In this document: positions 1 through 8,393 of the stretch, one piece after another
Layout of the letters: each line of letters starts with the position of its first letter
Numbering within the stretch: the stretch's first letter is position 1
From: Candidatus Zixiibacteriota bacterium
GTDB lineage: Bacteria > Zixibacteria > MSB-5A5 > GN15 > FEB-12
Assembly: GCA_024280215.1 (NCBI GenBank)
Contig: JAJRQO010000032.1
Coordinates: 1 to 64,000, forward strand
Direction: 5' to 3'
DNA length: 64,000 nt
Position numbers and translations under genes: made by a program
Notes under the pieces: generated by a model
The model's database searches: none
Told to the model about the DNA's origin: nothing
Seen by the model: the letters and a program-made list of their open reading frames with translations, nothing else

Positions 1-142
1 AGGGCTTGTTGAAAAAGTCCAAACAGTCTTTCAAGACCCTTCGACTCCGCTCAGGGTGACTTGAAAGACAACAACTTATAATTTGTCATACTGAGCGGAG
101 TCGAAGTATGTTCCAAAATAAGAGGTTTCTCAACAAGCCCTT
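1..142. mobile_element. MITE-like element, copy 1
   Basis: The ends form an inverted repeat: the left end reads AGGGCTTGTTGA and the right end (about 131-142) reads its complement, TCAACAAGCCCT. Between them lie two palindrome arms of the type CCTTCGACTCCGCTCAGGG and CTGAGCGGAGTCGAAG. A related copy lies at 29488-29603 and most internal bases match. There is no room for a transposase, so it looks non-autonomous. The left edge coincides with the window start, so the element may extend further. Confidence 0.6.
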
Positions 143-341
143 TAGCCGGAGTCCAGTCTAAATAAAATTAAATAAAAAATTAACAATTTTAATATGATCT
201 ACTTCCAAGATTATATTTGTTACATTCCTGTTCTGGATTCCGTCTTCGACGGAAAGGAGTTCAAAAGAAAATTAAAAAGAACATTCATCAATCATTGCGA
301 AAGACCGTAGGGAGTGTGGCAATCTCATCTTTTTACAATCG
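143..341. other. AT-rich spacer with one dispersed repeat arm
   Basis: No gene is seen. Around 293-335 a sequence reads like the start and end of the dispersed repeat 'cattgcga...gtggcaatctcatctttt', which recurs at 60767-60806. The rest is AT-rich without recognisable signals. Confidence 0.4.
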
Positions 342-950
342 TTAATCCCGCTCAAGCAAACGTTTCCGTTTCTCTTTTGCCTTGCGAGCTGTTACTAATT
401 CCTCACGTTCTTTAAGCTGGTAGAAGAGTCGATAACATCGAGAAATCTGCCTATCCAAACGAAGCTCATAACGAAGGATTACTTTTGAAAACTCATCATT
501 CGGAATTGAACTCATCCCGATACGATTGGCGACATAGTCATCTTTTTCTATCTCAGCAAGACTATTCTCTCCAATAGTGTCTGATACAACAGCACGTAAA
601 AGTTCTTTATACCGCCAATTATCTGTAATGGTATTGAGTTGATGATTGATGTGTGCTGTTTCGGCGGCAACCACCCGACGCCCCCGCCAATAACAGATTG
701 CTATTTTCTGCACCATGTAATCCTGCGAAAGTGTTTGCGGATCAAGCTCGTAGCGGAGTGACTCTAAAAGCAACTCAAACTCAACACGGTCTTCTTTGAG
801 ATGCACCGAATCTAAGATGAGGTTGTCGGTATAGAGTCCGTGGACTTGGTTGTGTTTAGTGGAGGCATCGATGCCTTTGGAGGTTTTTGGTCCAGTAGAT
901 TTTTTAGCGTTTTCACGGTTTGCTTTAAGTTGTTTTTTTGATATGGTCAT
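342..950 (-). CDS. Conserved hypothetical protein (RENAKKSTGPKT motif family)
   Basis: A protein of about 202 residues with no function I can name. The N-terminus carries the motif ANRENAKKSTGPKTSKG followed by an HGLY element. This signature is common to short hypothetical proteins in many bacteria, often present in several copies and near repeats. The C-terminal 30 residues are highly charged (EREELVTARKAKEKRKR) and probably helical. I chose the ATG at 950 over the one at 971 because AGGAG lies just upstream of it. The gene sits alone between dispersed repeats at 293-335 and 960-1065, and its neighbour is a restriction-modification pair. No signal peptide or membrane segment is evident. Confidence 0.6.
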   Translation of the reverse strand: MTISKKQLKANRENAKKSTGPKTSKGIDASTKHNQVHGLYTDNLILDSVHLKEDRVEFELLLESLRYELDPQTLSQDYMVQKIAICYWRGRRVVAAETAHINHQLNTITDNWRYKELLRAVVSDTIGENSLAEIEKDDYVANRIGMSSIPNDEFSKVILRYELRLDRQISRCYRLFYQLKEREELVTARKAKEKRKRLLERD

Positions 951-1469
951 TAGTTCTCCTTTAAGGTGCATACTTCGACAAGCTCACACCCTGCAGGGTG
1001 TTCAACATGACAGTTTGTAGGTTTTATCAATTTTCACCGTCACCCTGAGCGGAGTCGAAGGGTCGGTGGAAATGGGTTCAGTCGCACAGGCTAAGCCTGT
1101 TTTATTAAAAAGTTAGCTCTTTTAAAATGGGTTCAGTCGCATATAAAACATCTTTTTTTAGGTGTTTTTCGGTGATGTTTTTCGCTGTAAGTGAAACGGT
1201 CGAATGCGATTAGAGCGAAATGGGTTAGGTGTAAAAAATGGGTTAAAGCCATTTTTGCTCATAAAAATTGTAGTGTTTTTGTGCATGGTAAAATCCTTGG
1301 TTAAATTGTTCTTTCATTCATGTAGAGATTTTAGGATTTGGGGTGGTGTTGTAGAGAAAGTGAGCGTGAGATTTTAAATTAAACGTTATTGACATTACTA
1401 TTTAAGTATGTGATACTACAATCAAGAAAAATTAAGTACATTGAAGTAAGAGATTATGGCGGAATTATT
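951..1469. repeat. Spacer with palindromic repeats and direct repeats upstream of the RM genes
   Basis: About 965-1065 holds arms of the CTTCGAC/GTCGAAG palindrome family: CATACTTCGACAAGCTCA at 968 and CACCCTGAGCGGAGTCGAAG at about 1042. The phrase AAATGGGTTCAGTCGCA occurs twice, at about 1069 and 1126, and shorter AAATGGGTTA variants follow up to 1250. The remainder is AT-rich leader and promoter of the restriction gene. Confidence 0.5.
1389..1417 (+). promoter_or_regulatory. Promoter of the restriction-modification operon
   Basis: TTGACA at 1389-1394 and GATACT at 1412-1417 are separated by 17 bp. Transcription would start near 1424, downstream of the first possible start codon at 1389, which supports the later ATG at 1470. 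Confidence 0.5.
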
Positions 1470-2213
1470 ATGAGAGAGTATAAACTTGGTTTTATAAATG
1501 ATAAAGATTTTTATAATCATGTAAAAGAAACTGTTAAAAAATATCGCTTTCAGATTGATCTTAAAGAATTTAATTCTAATTTGGTAGACCCTATTAAATT
1601 AACATTTGATTCAAAAATATATAAGAAAAATATGCAAGAAATAATTGAGTCAGAAATAATAAGACAAATTGATAAGTCTAACACAAATCATATTGGATAT
1701 TTTCATCAAAATATTTTTAAGTTTATTGGAAATGGATGGAGTGTTCCAGATAAAGGTTATGATATAATAAATCCAAGTAAAAATTATTATGTAGAGATGA
1801 AAAATAAACATAATACAATGAATGCTCCTTCATCACAGAAAACTTATATGAGAATGCTAAGCACTTTAATAGAAAATCCTAAGGCAAAATGTTTACTCGT
1901 TGAAGTAATAGCAAGAAACAGTCAGGATACAACTTGGAATATTAGTTTAGATGGAAATCCCATCTCAAAACAAAATATTCGTAGAGTATCTATAGATAAA
2001 TTCTATGAGTTAGTAACAGGAGATAAATTTGCTTTTAAGAATTTATGTGAAGCACTTCCTTTAGTGCTTGATGATATTATAAGTGACATAGAGTTAGATT
2101 CAGCATCTAACTCTGTATTTAATGAATTAGAGGAAATCTCTCCAAATCTTCTTAAGAGTATATACCTTCTTTCATTTGAAAAATATGAAGGGTTTGAGGA
2201 TTTCGATGTATAA
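1470..2213 (+). CDS. Type II restriction endonuclease, Eco47II-like
   Basis: Predicted type II restriction enzyme of the Eco47II family, whose known members cut GGNCC-type sites; the exact specificity here is inferred. The protein is 247 residues from the ATG at 1470, close to family length. Family-like blocks are HIGYFHQNIFKFIG, then YVEMKNKHNTMN, where Glu and the EMKNK stretch look like the nuclease core, then CLLVEVIARNSQ and IDKFYELVTG. The start follows a GGCGGA-like ribosome site and a promoter at 1389-1417. The stop overlaps the methyltransferase start by 8 nt, so the two genes are translationally linked. Base composition is clearly more AT-rich than the neighbouring housekeeping genes, which suggests horizontal acquisition. 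Confidence 0.85.
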   Translation: MREYKLGFINDKDFYNHVKETVKKYRFQIDLKEFNSNLVDPIKLTFDSKIYKKNMQEIIESEIIRQIDKSNTNHIGYFHQNIFKFIGNGWSVPDKGYDIINPSKNYYVEMKNKHNTMNAPSSQKTYMRMLSTLIENPKAKCLLVEVIARNSQDTTWNISLDGNPISKQNIRRVSIDKFYELVTGDKFAFKNLCEALPLVLDDIISDIELDSASNSVFNELEEISPNLLKSIYLLSFEKYEGFEDFDV

Positions 2214-3507
2214 TTATCAAGTTACTGAAGAATTGCTAGCAGATATATTATCTGTTTCAAAAGCCACGGTAGCAAAATGGAAAATAAATGGAAAATTAAA
2301 ACATCTAACTTCAAATAGAGTTGGATTGAATTACTATAATTTTAATGATTTAGTTCACTTTCCTCAAATACGAAAAATGTTTGAATCTAAGTGGGAACAA
2401 GAATTACATGTAATACCCTTACGTAAATATAAATCGATTGAGCTATTTGCAGGAGCAGGAGGGTTAGCTATTGGTTTAGAAAAAGCTAAATTTAACGCTG
2501 TTGCTTTAAATGAAATTGATGCCAATGCTTGCGAGACACTACGACGAAATAGACCAGATTGGAATGTGTTAGAAGGTGATATTAAAAACGTTGATTTTAA
2601 GCAATTTAATAATATTGATTTCTTGTCAGGAGGTTTTCCTTGCCAAGCATTCTCATATGCTGGGAATAAACTTGGTTTTGAAGACACAAGAGGTACTTTG
2701 TTTTTTGAATTTGCTCGTGCAATTAAAGAAATTCGACCAAAAGTGTTTATGGGTGAAAATGTAAGAGGGCTCTTAAGTCATGAAAAAGGTAAAACATTAG
2801 AAGCAATAAAGTCTGTAATAAAAGAACTTGGTTATACACTTATTGAGCCCAAAGTATTAAAAGCAATTTTTCATCAAGTACCTCAAAAAAGAGAAAGACT
2901 CTTTTTAATAGGTATTCGAAATGATTTAGTTAAATTTTCTGAATTTAAATGGCCTGACCCATATCATAAAGTCTTAACTTTAAGGGACGCATTAAAAGTT
3001 GGTGAGCTTTATGATTCAGATGTACCTGATTCTAATGGACAAGTTTATCCTGAGCGAAAAAGAGAAATATTGTCTAAGGTTCCTCCTGGAGGATGCTGGA
3101 AAAATCTTCCAGATGATTTACAGAGAGAATATATGCAAAGTAGTTATTTTATGGGTGGTGGAAAAACTGGAATGGCAAGGAGATTGTCGTGGGATAATCC
3201 TAGTTTAACTCTCACATGCTCGCCTGCACAAAAACAAACAGAAAGATGTCATCCTGAAGAAACAAGACCATTAACAATTAGAGAATATGCTAGGATTCAA
3301 ACTTTTCCTGATGATTGGAAATTTGCAGGATCGATTAGCAGTCAATACAAACAGATAGGAAATGCTGTTCCCGTTAATTTGGCTTATAGTGTTGGGAGAA
3401 GTATTATAGCACTATTAAATAGTATTGAACAAAAAATTGAAAAAGAAAACTGTTTTAGTAAGCCCCAAATGGAAGAACCATCTATTCAATCATCTTTACC
3501 ACTATAG
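2206..3507 (+). CDS. DNA (cytosine-5-)-methyltransferase with N-terminal HTH
   Basis: Modification partner of the Eco47II-like enzyme, transferring a methyl group from S-adenosylmethionine to cytosine in the shared site. C5-methyltransferase motifs occur in order: motif I FAGAGGLAIGLE (about residue 80), motif IV GGFPCQAFS with catalytic Cys146, motif VI ENVRGLL, motif VIII QKRERLF, and a C-terminal motif X region GNAVPVNLAY. An extra segment of about 55 residues precedes motif I and looks like a helix-turn-helix (VTEELLADILSVSKATVAKW). In some C5-methyltransferases, such as M.SsoII and M.EcoRII, an N-terminal HTH represses the enzyme's own operon. I chose ATG 2206 because TGAGGA precedes it and it gives an ATGTATAA overlap with the endonuclease stop. 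Confidence 0.9.
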   Translation: MYNYQVTEELLADILSVSKATVAKWKINGKLKHLTSNRVGLNYYNFNDLVHFPQIRKMFESKWEQELHVIPLRKYKSIELFAGAGGLAIGLEKAKFNAVALNEIDANACETLRRNRPDWNVLEGDIKNVDFKQFNNIDFLSGGFPCQAFSYAGNKLGFEDTRGTLFFEFARAIKEIRPKVFMGENVRGLLSHEKGKTLEAIKSVIKELGYTLIEPKVLKAIFHQVPQKRERLFLIGIRNDLVKFSEFKWPDPYHKVLTLRDALKVGELYDSDVPDSNGQVYPERKREILSKVPPGGCWKNLPDDLQREYMQSSYFMGGGKTGMARRLSWDNPSLTLTCSPAQKQTERCHPEETRPLTIREYARIQTFPDDWKFAGSISSQYKQIGNAVPVNLAYSVGRSIIALLNSIEQKIEKENCFSKPQMEEPSIQSSLPL

Positions 3508-4054
3508 TAAATTATTTATCAACTCTTAAAAAAATCGCTACAAAAAATATTAGTGAAAATGGCTTAAGCCATTTTTTTTCGCAAAGCCATTTCGTTGCAA
3601 CTCACTGCTGTGGAATTGTTTGTCTTTCAAATAATGCGAAAAAACGTCTTTTAAGGTTCCCTTTATATGAGGAACGAACCCATTTTTCAATGGGGTTTTT
3701 CATGGTTGAAGGGATGGATCCCTGGTCAAGCCAGGGAAGGGGTTCGGTGGGATGTTTGTAGGGAACAGGCATGCCTGTTCCTCAAGAGAGGTTGAGGCAT
3801 GCCTCAACCCTACAATTGTTCCCCTCTAAAAAGAGAGGATTAAGGGGTGTGTTTGCTTTTCATGGCTGAAGGGATGGATCCCTGGTCAAGCCAGGGAAGG
3901 GGTGCGGTAGAAATTGATGTGCAAATAAAAAAGTCGGAACCACAGGGGTTCCGACCTACAATATATTTTATAAAAACTACAATGTTGGTTCCCAGCCTTC
4001 GCTGGGATGACATTGGGGCAGTTATTGACAAGTTTAATAAAAGTAGCTTGCTAC
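3508..4054. repeat. Repeat-rich spacer downstream of the RM genes
   Basis: No convincing gene. Contents in order: AATGGCTTAAGCCATT palindrome with a T-run (about 3559-3580, probably the terminator of the RM operon); two near-identical direct copies of a stretch of about 45 nt (3701-3748 and 3861-3908) built around CCTGGTCAAGCCAGG; palindromes GGAACAGGCATGCCTGTTCC (about 3761-3780) and GGTTGAGGCATGCCTCAACC (about 3790-3809); a GTCGGAACCACAGGGGTTCC repeat at 3932-3959; and a CCCAGCCTTCGCTGGG palindrome near 3993. The same families recur at 35523-35543, 38254-38284 and 60767-61103. Confidence 0.65.
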
Positions 4055-5182
4055 TTAGGATTCGATCATTTCGACGTTGGCACGAGGGACGATCGCTTTC
4101 TCGCCATCTTCAAATTCAACTTCGAGAATACGAGCCTTTGACTCCGATTCCAATACATGAAGTGGAGAAGGGAGACCGGTCACATTGCCGAGTCTGCCGA
4201 AATATGGGTGACGAATCACACGAATCGGCGAGCCAACACTAATACCGACGATTTCAGAATTGCCGTCGCCAGCATCTTCAATTGAAATATCTTCAATTGG
4301 AATGATAACCTCAGGGCGAATAACACCAGCACGAATCTGTGTGGCACCATTGATGCATGCATTTTTGCCAGCACATGATTTCAATAAATCAAATGTTCCG
4401 TGTGCCATAGAAATTTCACCAAATCCTTCGGTTACTACCAAAGTCGTGACGATATCTTCATTTCCAGTAATGGCAACACCAATGTCATAGCCTAAGATGT
4501 CGCGTAAATCTTGATCATCAAATCCACCGACAACGATTCCGTTGACGCCGATTTTGCACGCTTTGTCCATCGCTTTTGCAGTGACTATAGAACCACCAAC
4601 GACAACTTTGCCCTTCATATCTTCAGTAATCAAATCGTCGGATAAGATAGTACTGTTGTCAGGAGTCGCAATGACTAATTCGCCAGATGTTTCACCGCCG
4701 ATACCGAAAATTCCTTGTACAAACGATGCGTAGGTGTCGATGATGACGCCTTCGTTTTCTATGACCTCGGTGACAGTTCCAGTGATGTACGCTTTGACTT
4801 CAACAGGGATTGGTTCGCCACGTTGGAGTACCTGACCTGTGACGGTCGAGATTGATTCAAGGGTTCCGTCGATAGTTGCGTTACATTCTGAGTTGAACAT
4901 TTTGATGAAACCTTTTTTGAAAGCAATCGGTTCACCATTTTTGATTTCATCACCCGCTTTTTTAATCATCACTTCAGATAAATCTTCAGGTGGGAGCGAG
5001 AGTTTGTTAGCGACGTTGAGCGGGACAACATTACCAGGAAGATGTGTCCGTGCGACAACATCGTCAGGGGTGACTTTGTCACCAACTTTTACTAAGACAT
5101 CACCTTTTAATGGAAGGATTCTGTCTTTTTTAACTAAAATCTTTTCAGTCACTTTCAGACCAGGGGTATATGCATGAGCCAT
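4055..5182 (-). CDS. Conserved protein with barrel-sandwich-like N-terminus and KOW-like C-terminus
   Basis: Function unknown; 375 residues, soluble, no signal peptide. The N-terminal part (about 15-60) reads like a lipoyl/barrel-sandwich-hybrid segment (LPLKGDVLVKVGDKV), comparable to RnfC/NqrA-type folds. The middle has strongly conserved-looking blocks: GKVVVGGSIVTAKAMDKA, GVNGIVVGGFDD, VTEGFGEI and GATQIRAGVIRPEVI. The last 60 residues hold a KOW-like hairpin (IRVIRHPYFGRLGNVTGLP). It is the last gene of a three-gene operon after the MutL-like ATPase and a membrane-anchored protein, divergent from the twelve-gene membrane operon, so I infer a role as a soluble partner of that complex. The start has AGAAAGG upstream. 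Confidence 0.7.
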   Translation of the reverse strand: MAHAYTPGLKVTEKILVKKDRILPLKGDVLVKVGDKVTPDDVVARTHLPGNVVPLNVANKLSLPPEDLSEVMIKKAGDEIKNGEPIAFKKGFIKMFNSECNATIDGTLESISTVTGQVLQRGEPIPVEVKAYITGTVTEVIENEGVIIDTYASFVQGIFGIGGETSGELVIATPDNSTILSDDLITEDMKGKVVVGGSIVTAKAMDKACKIGVNGIVVGGFDDQDLRDILGYDIGVAITGNEDIVTTLVVTEGFGEISMAHGTFDLLKSCAGKNACINGATQIRAGVIRPEVIIPIEDISIEDAGDGNSEIVGISVGSPIRVIRHPYFGRLGNVTGLPSPLHVLESESKARILEVEFEDGEKAIVPRANVEMIES

Positions 5183-5201
5183 GTATAAACCTTTCTATAT
5201 C

Positions 5202-5972
5202 TTAACTATTGTTTTTTCGTTTTTTTCTTCTTCTCAAAACAACAAGAATCACAACGCCGAGTGCTACGTAAATAGCAATGTTTGAACTACTGTCTTCATC
5301 AGTCGAATAACTTTTCTTAGTGTTATCTATGTCTGCGACTTTGACATTTTCTCTTGGAAGTTTTGACTGGATATCGTCGGTGCTTAAAGAAGCGACAATT
5401 TTGCTAAAAATCTCATTGTCGGATTCAAATGAATCTCCCATTGAGTAACAGTAAAAATTGACGATACCAAACTCATAAAATTTCATTATAATGAGTGAAT
5501 TCTTTATCGATGTATTGTCTTGAACAATTTTATTATAAATAGTAACAGTCTTTGTTTCTTTGTCATAGTTCGGTGCATCGGTTTGGATGTCAGCCATAAA
5601 GTTTGCGACAGGGAAGTATTTGATCCCTTTGCCAAAATTTTTAGAGAGGGTCACAAGAACCGAATCGATTTGTTTGTCTGAGAGATCACCTACTTTTTCA
5701 ATTCCCATAATAAAGTATGAACCACTATAATATGGGTTAGAATTTGTTGGAGCAAAGACAGCATCGTAGTCGTAGAGGGGGCGACCAGCTTTTTTGGAAG
5801 CTAAATATTGGTCAATGATTCCAGTTGGAATCTGGTGCCAATCAGCAGGGAAATTGATAGAGAAGTTTCCGTTGAGGCTGACATAGCTTTTTGACAAGTC
5901 TGAGTCAGTTTGTGCCGAAGTGACGCCAACGATTACGAGGAGAACAATGATGAGAAACAAAAGCTTTTTCAT
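5202..5972 (-). CDS. Secreted protein with C-terminal membrane anchor (PsbP/DcrB-like ectodomain)
   Basis: Function unknown; 256 residues from the ATG at 5972. Residues 1-21 are a signal peptide (MKKLLFLIIVLLVIVGVTSAQ). The ectodomain of about 180 residues begins with FSINFPADWHQIP, the pattern seen at the start of PsbP/DcrB/Mog1-like domains. A single C-terminal membrane segment (about 228-247) is followed by the strongly basic tail RRRKKRKNNS, so the bulk should face the periplasm. The start overlaps the end of the MutL gene region (ATG 1 nt after the TAA, with GGAAAAG as ribosome site), so it is tightly coupled to it. The fold assignment is tentative; the topology is clearer. Confidence 0.65.
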   Translation of the reverse strand: MKKLLFLIIVLLVIVGVTSAQTDSDLSKSYVSLNGNFSINFPADWHQIPTGIIDQYLASKKAGRPLYDYDAVFAPTNSNPYYSGSYFIMGIEKVGDLSDKQIDSVLVTLSKNFGKGIKYFPVANFMADIQTDAPNYDKETKTVTIYNKIVQDNTSIKNSLIIMKFYEFGIVNFYCYSMGDSFESDNEIFSKIVASLSTDDIQSKLPRENVKVADIDNTKKSYSTDEDSSSNIAIYVALGVVILVVLRRRKKRKNNS

Positions 5973-5973
5973 C

Positions 5974-7824
5974 TTAGAGCTTTTCCATTGGGTAGATATC
6001 AAGTTCGGTCATCCATTTTTTGAGATAGGAAACTCTGTCATCTTCTGAGAGAGTAGATAAATCAAACGGACGTCCACGACCATCTAAAATAATACCAACA
6101 ACACCACCATGAATTTCTTTTGTGACAGGGATACCTTTGCCAGCACCAACATCGAAGTTCTTTTCAGGTTCAAATGTTGCTTTGGCAGTTTCAGGGAGAC
6201 CATTTTCTTGAACACCTAATTCGAATTTTTTCATTTCGAGATGGTTTAAGGTTCCTGTTACTGTTCCAGATGGAAGCTCGATAGTATATTTCATAGACGG
6301 TCCGCCTTTTTTGGCGACGCCGACCGGAGCGATACAAGTACCGAGGTGAATCAAGCAATCTTTCTCAAATACTTCAGTAGCAGCTTTTGGTTGTACTTCG
6401 GTGAGTACGCCAAGTTGCGGCATCATAAAGATAGAGTCAACTGCCAAGCGAGTGATACCTTCTGGAGAGAAAGCGTCAATCATCATAAGGGCAGATTGTT
6501 GACGGCGTGGTGCGTGTGAAAGTACCCCACCCGAACCGATGAGCATGTCGAGGGTCATCATGTTTACAATTGATGAGCCAGATGATGATTGTTCGAATGC
6601 ATCAGCGATAGTCCGTTGTTGCTGGACACCTTTGAGAACTGTTGCGAAACTTTTGTGCTGTATGTGAGCCAAACGGAGAGCTTCTTTGGCAATCGCTTGC
6701 TCAAAGATAAGTTCTTCCATTGACTGAGGAATCGTTGTAGGGCGAATCATTTTGTTTTTGACACGGTTACGTAAGTCACGTTCGTCCATTTTGAATGGAA
6801 CCCATCGCATAACTTTTGGAAGGGTCGCTTCGGCGAAAACGTTTGAGATAGAGTATGACATTCCTAAGTTAGCCGATACTGTTCTGTTGAAGACCGCTTC
6901 TTTACCGTCTGGACGGAAGACAGAGAATACGTCGGTAGTCGCACCACCAATGTCAACCCCTAAGGCTTCGATACCATATTGTTCGGCGATAGTTTGGATG
7001 ATAAGTCCTACTGCACCAGGAGTCGGCATAATAGGAGCGTCTGACCAATCCATAAGTTTTTTATATCCAGGAGCCTGTGCCATCACATGTTCCATAAACA
7101 GTTCATGGATTTCTTCACGGGCTGGGAGTAAATTTTCACGTTCTAAAACTGGGCGAAGGTTGTCGACAATTTTTAAGTCAACTTTGTCGCCTAAAGTTTC
7201 TTTGACATTTTCAGCGGCATCTTTGTTGCCCGCATAAATAACTGGGAGTTTGTAGGAAGAACCTAAACGAGGACGAGGGTCAGCAGCAGCAATAAGCTCT
7301 GCAATTTCGACTACGTGAGTTGTTGTTCCACCGTCAATGCCACCAGAGAGAAGAATCATGTCAGGTCTAAGTTGACGGATACGTTCGATTTGTTGATGAG
7401 GGAGACGTTTGTCGTTGGATGCGATAACATCCATGACGATAGCACCGGCACCTAAAGCGGCACGCTCGGCAGATTCAGCGGTCATAGAACGTACAACGCC
7501 AGCAACCATCATTTGGAGTCCGCCACCAGCTGATGAGGTAGAGATAAAGACGTCAGTACCATCTTTGCCATTTGCGGGGGAGATGAATTTCCCGTTTCCG
7601 TCAAGAAGTTTTCGTCCTGAAAGTTCTTCGAGCTCAGCAACAGCGTTGAGTACACCCATTGTTACATCTTCAAATGGAGCTTCAACAGTTGTTGGAGCTT
7701 CACCACGAGTTGTGAGGCGATATTCACCATTTGTGTATTCAATCAAAATCGCTTTAGTGGTCGTTGAACCACAATCGGTTGCGACAATGATTTTAATGTC
7801 GTCCGAATTTTCAAATTTTGCCAT
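5974..7824 (-). CDS. MutL/GlmL-like actin-fold ATPase (glutamate mutase L family)
   Basis: A 616-residue protein of the MutL/GlmL family, ASKHA-type (Hsp70/actin fold) ATPases that accompany adenosylcobalamin-dependent glutamate mutase and are thought to reactivate or chaperone it. Visible nucleotide-binding elements: phosphate-1 loop TDCGSTTTKAILIE near residue 20, LLSGGIDGGTT near 160, and phosphate-2 loop GVDIGGATTDVFSVF near 290. It is a little longer than classical GlmL. No mutase subunit (GlmE/GlmS) is present in the window. Instead it heads an operon with a membrane-anchored protein and a KOW-like protein, divergent from three A-B-C-D membrane cassettes. I infer it acts on that complex rather than on a mutase. 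AGGTG precedes the ATG. Confidence 0.85.
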   Translation of the reverse strand: MAKFENSDDIKIIVATDCGSTTTKAILIEYTNGEYRLTTRGEAPTTVEAPFEDVTMGVLNAVAELEELSGRKLLDGNGKFISPANGKDGTDVFISTSSAGGGLQMMVAGVVRSMTAESAERAALGAGAIVMDVIASNDKRLPHQQIERIRQLRPDMILLSGGIDGGTTTHVVEIAELIAAADPRPRLGSSYKLPVIYAGNKDAAENVKETLGDKVDLKIVDNLRPVLERENLLPAREEIHELFMEHVMAQAPGYKKLMDWSDAPIMPTPGAVGLIIQTIAEQYGIEALGVDIGGATTDVFSVFRPDGKEAVFNRTVSANLGMSYSISNVFAEATLPKVMRWVPFKMDERDLRNRVKNKMIRPTTIPQSMEELIFEQAIAKEALRLAHIQHKSFATVLKGVQQQRTIADAFEQSSSGSSIVNMMTLDMLIGSGGVLSHAPRRQQSALMMIDAFSPEGITRLAVDSIFMMPQLGVLTEVQPKAATEVFEKDCLIHLGTCIAPVGVAKKGGPSMKYTIELPSGTVTGTLNHLEMKKFELGVQENGLPETAKATFEPEKNFDVGAGKGIPVTKEIHGGVVGIILDGRGRPFDLSTLSEDDRVSYLKKWMTELDIYPMEKL

Positions 7825-7933
7825 GTAAAAACACCTATATAAGTTTCTGATTATTTTTTAAAACAATGCTATCTCACCATGAGATAAACTTTTATGTGGT
7901 TTTATATTTTAAGATATATACCACAAGATTGCC

Positions 7934-7962
7934 AGTATACCATAAAGAGTATACATTGTAAA
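7934..7962 (-). promoter_or_regulatory. Promoter of the MutL operon
   Basis: Reading the minus strand: TTTACA (7962-7957), a 17-bp spacer, TATACT (7939-7934). Two near-consensus hexamers at ideal spacing give a leader of about 100 nt before the ATG at 7824. Confidence 0.6.
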
Positions 7963-8250
7963 GCCGATTTTACGAGCTTTTTAATTAGATGAAGATAGTT
8001 TTTAGCTGGTTGAATATGTTTGATGTTAGTATTGAGCATACTTCGACAGGCTCAGCATGACAAATTGTGTGGTTCCCCGATCGGGGTCGAGGATGGTTTA
8101 GTTGGGGGGGCGAGGTTGGTTGGTGGGAGTTCATGGATAGTTTAGTGGGGGATGAAGTTGTTTTAAGGTGAAATGTTGAGTTGAAACAAAAAAATAATTC
8201 TCTAAGCTGTTGGAAATAAAGAATATAAAAACAATAATAGTATTTTTCAC

Positions 8251-8279
8251 TTGACTTCACTTGGAACGAGTTATAGATT
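8251..8279 (+). promoter_or_regulatory. Promoter of the twelve-gene DUF6754 operon
   Basis: TTGACT (8251-8256), 17 bp, TAGATT (8274-8279). This leaves a leader of about 105 nt before the TTG start at 8394. Confidence 0.45.
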
Positions 8280-8393
8280 GACCACTGATTATTTTAAAAT
8301 TAAATAATAAAATATTATTAGATGATTTGCTACTTGAATCGTTTCTAATGATGAATGCTTTATTAAGAGAGAAAGTAAAAAGGATACCTGATT

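Larger units (their letters stand above)
7825..8393. other. Divergent control region between the MutL operon and the DUF6754 operon
   Basis: 569 bp without a gene. It holds a minus-strand promoter (7934-7962) and a plus-strand promoter (8251-8279). A short hairpin TATCTCACCATGAGATA at about 7869-7885 lies in the MutL leader. A dispersed repeat arm (CATACTTCGACAGGCTCAGC, about 8038-8057) and a G-rich stretch follow (about 8080-8165). No operator palindrome shared by both promoters is evident. Confidence 0.5.

Noticed and set aside
3840-4242. Open frames on both strands across the repeat spacer and the 3' end of the KOW-like gene
   Set aside because: They are made of palindromic repeats and antisense of a real gene; composition is not protein-like.
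6752-7237. 161-codon frame antisense to the MutL-like gene
   Set aside because: It is antisense to a well-supported family protein and has no ribosome site or homologous motif.
7985-8260. 91-codon open frame on the minus strand in the divergent control region
   Set aside because: It runs through a dispersed repeat and G-rich DNA (giving a His/Pro-rich product) and overlaps the promoter at 8251.
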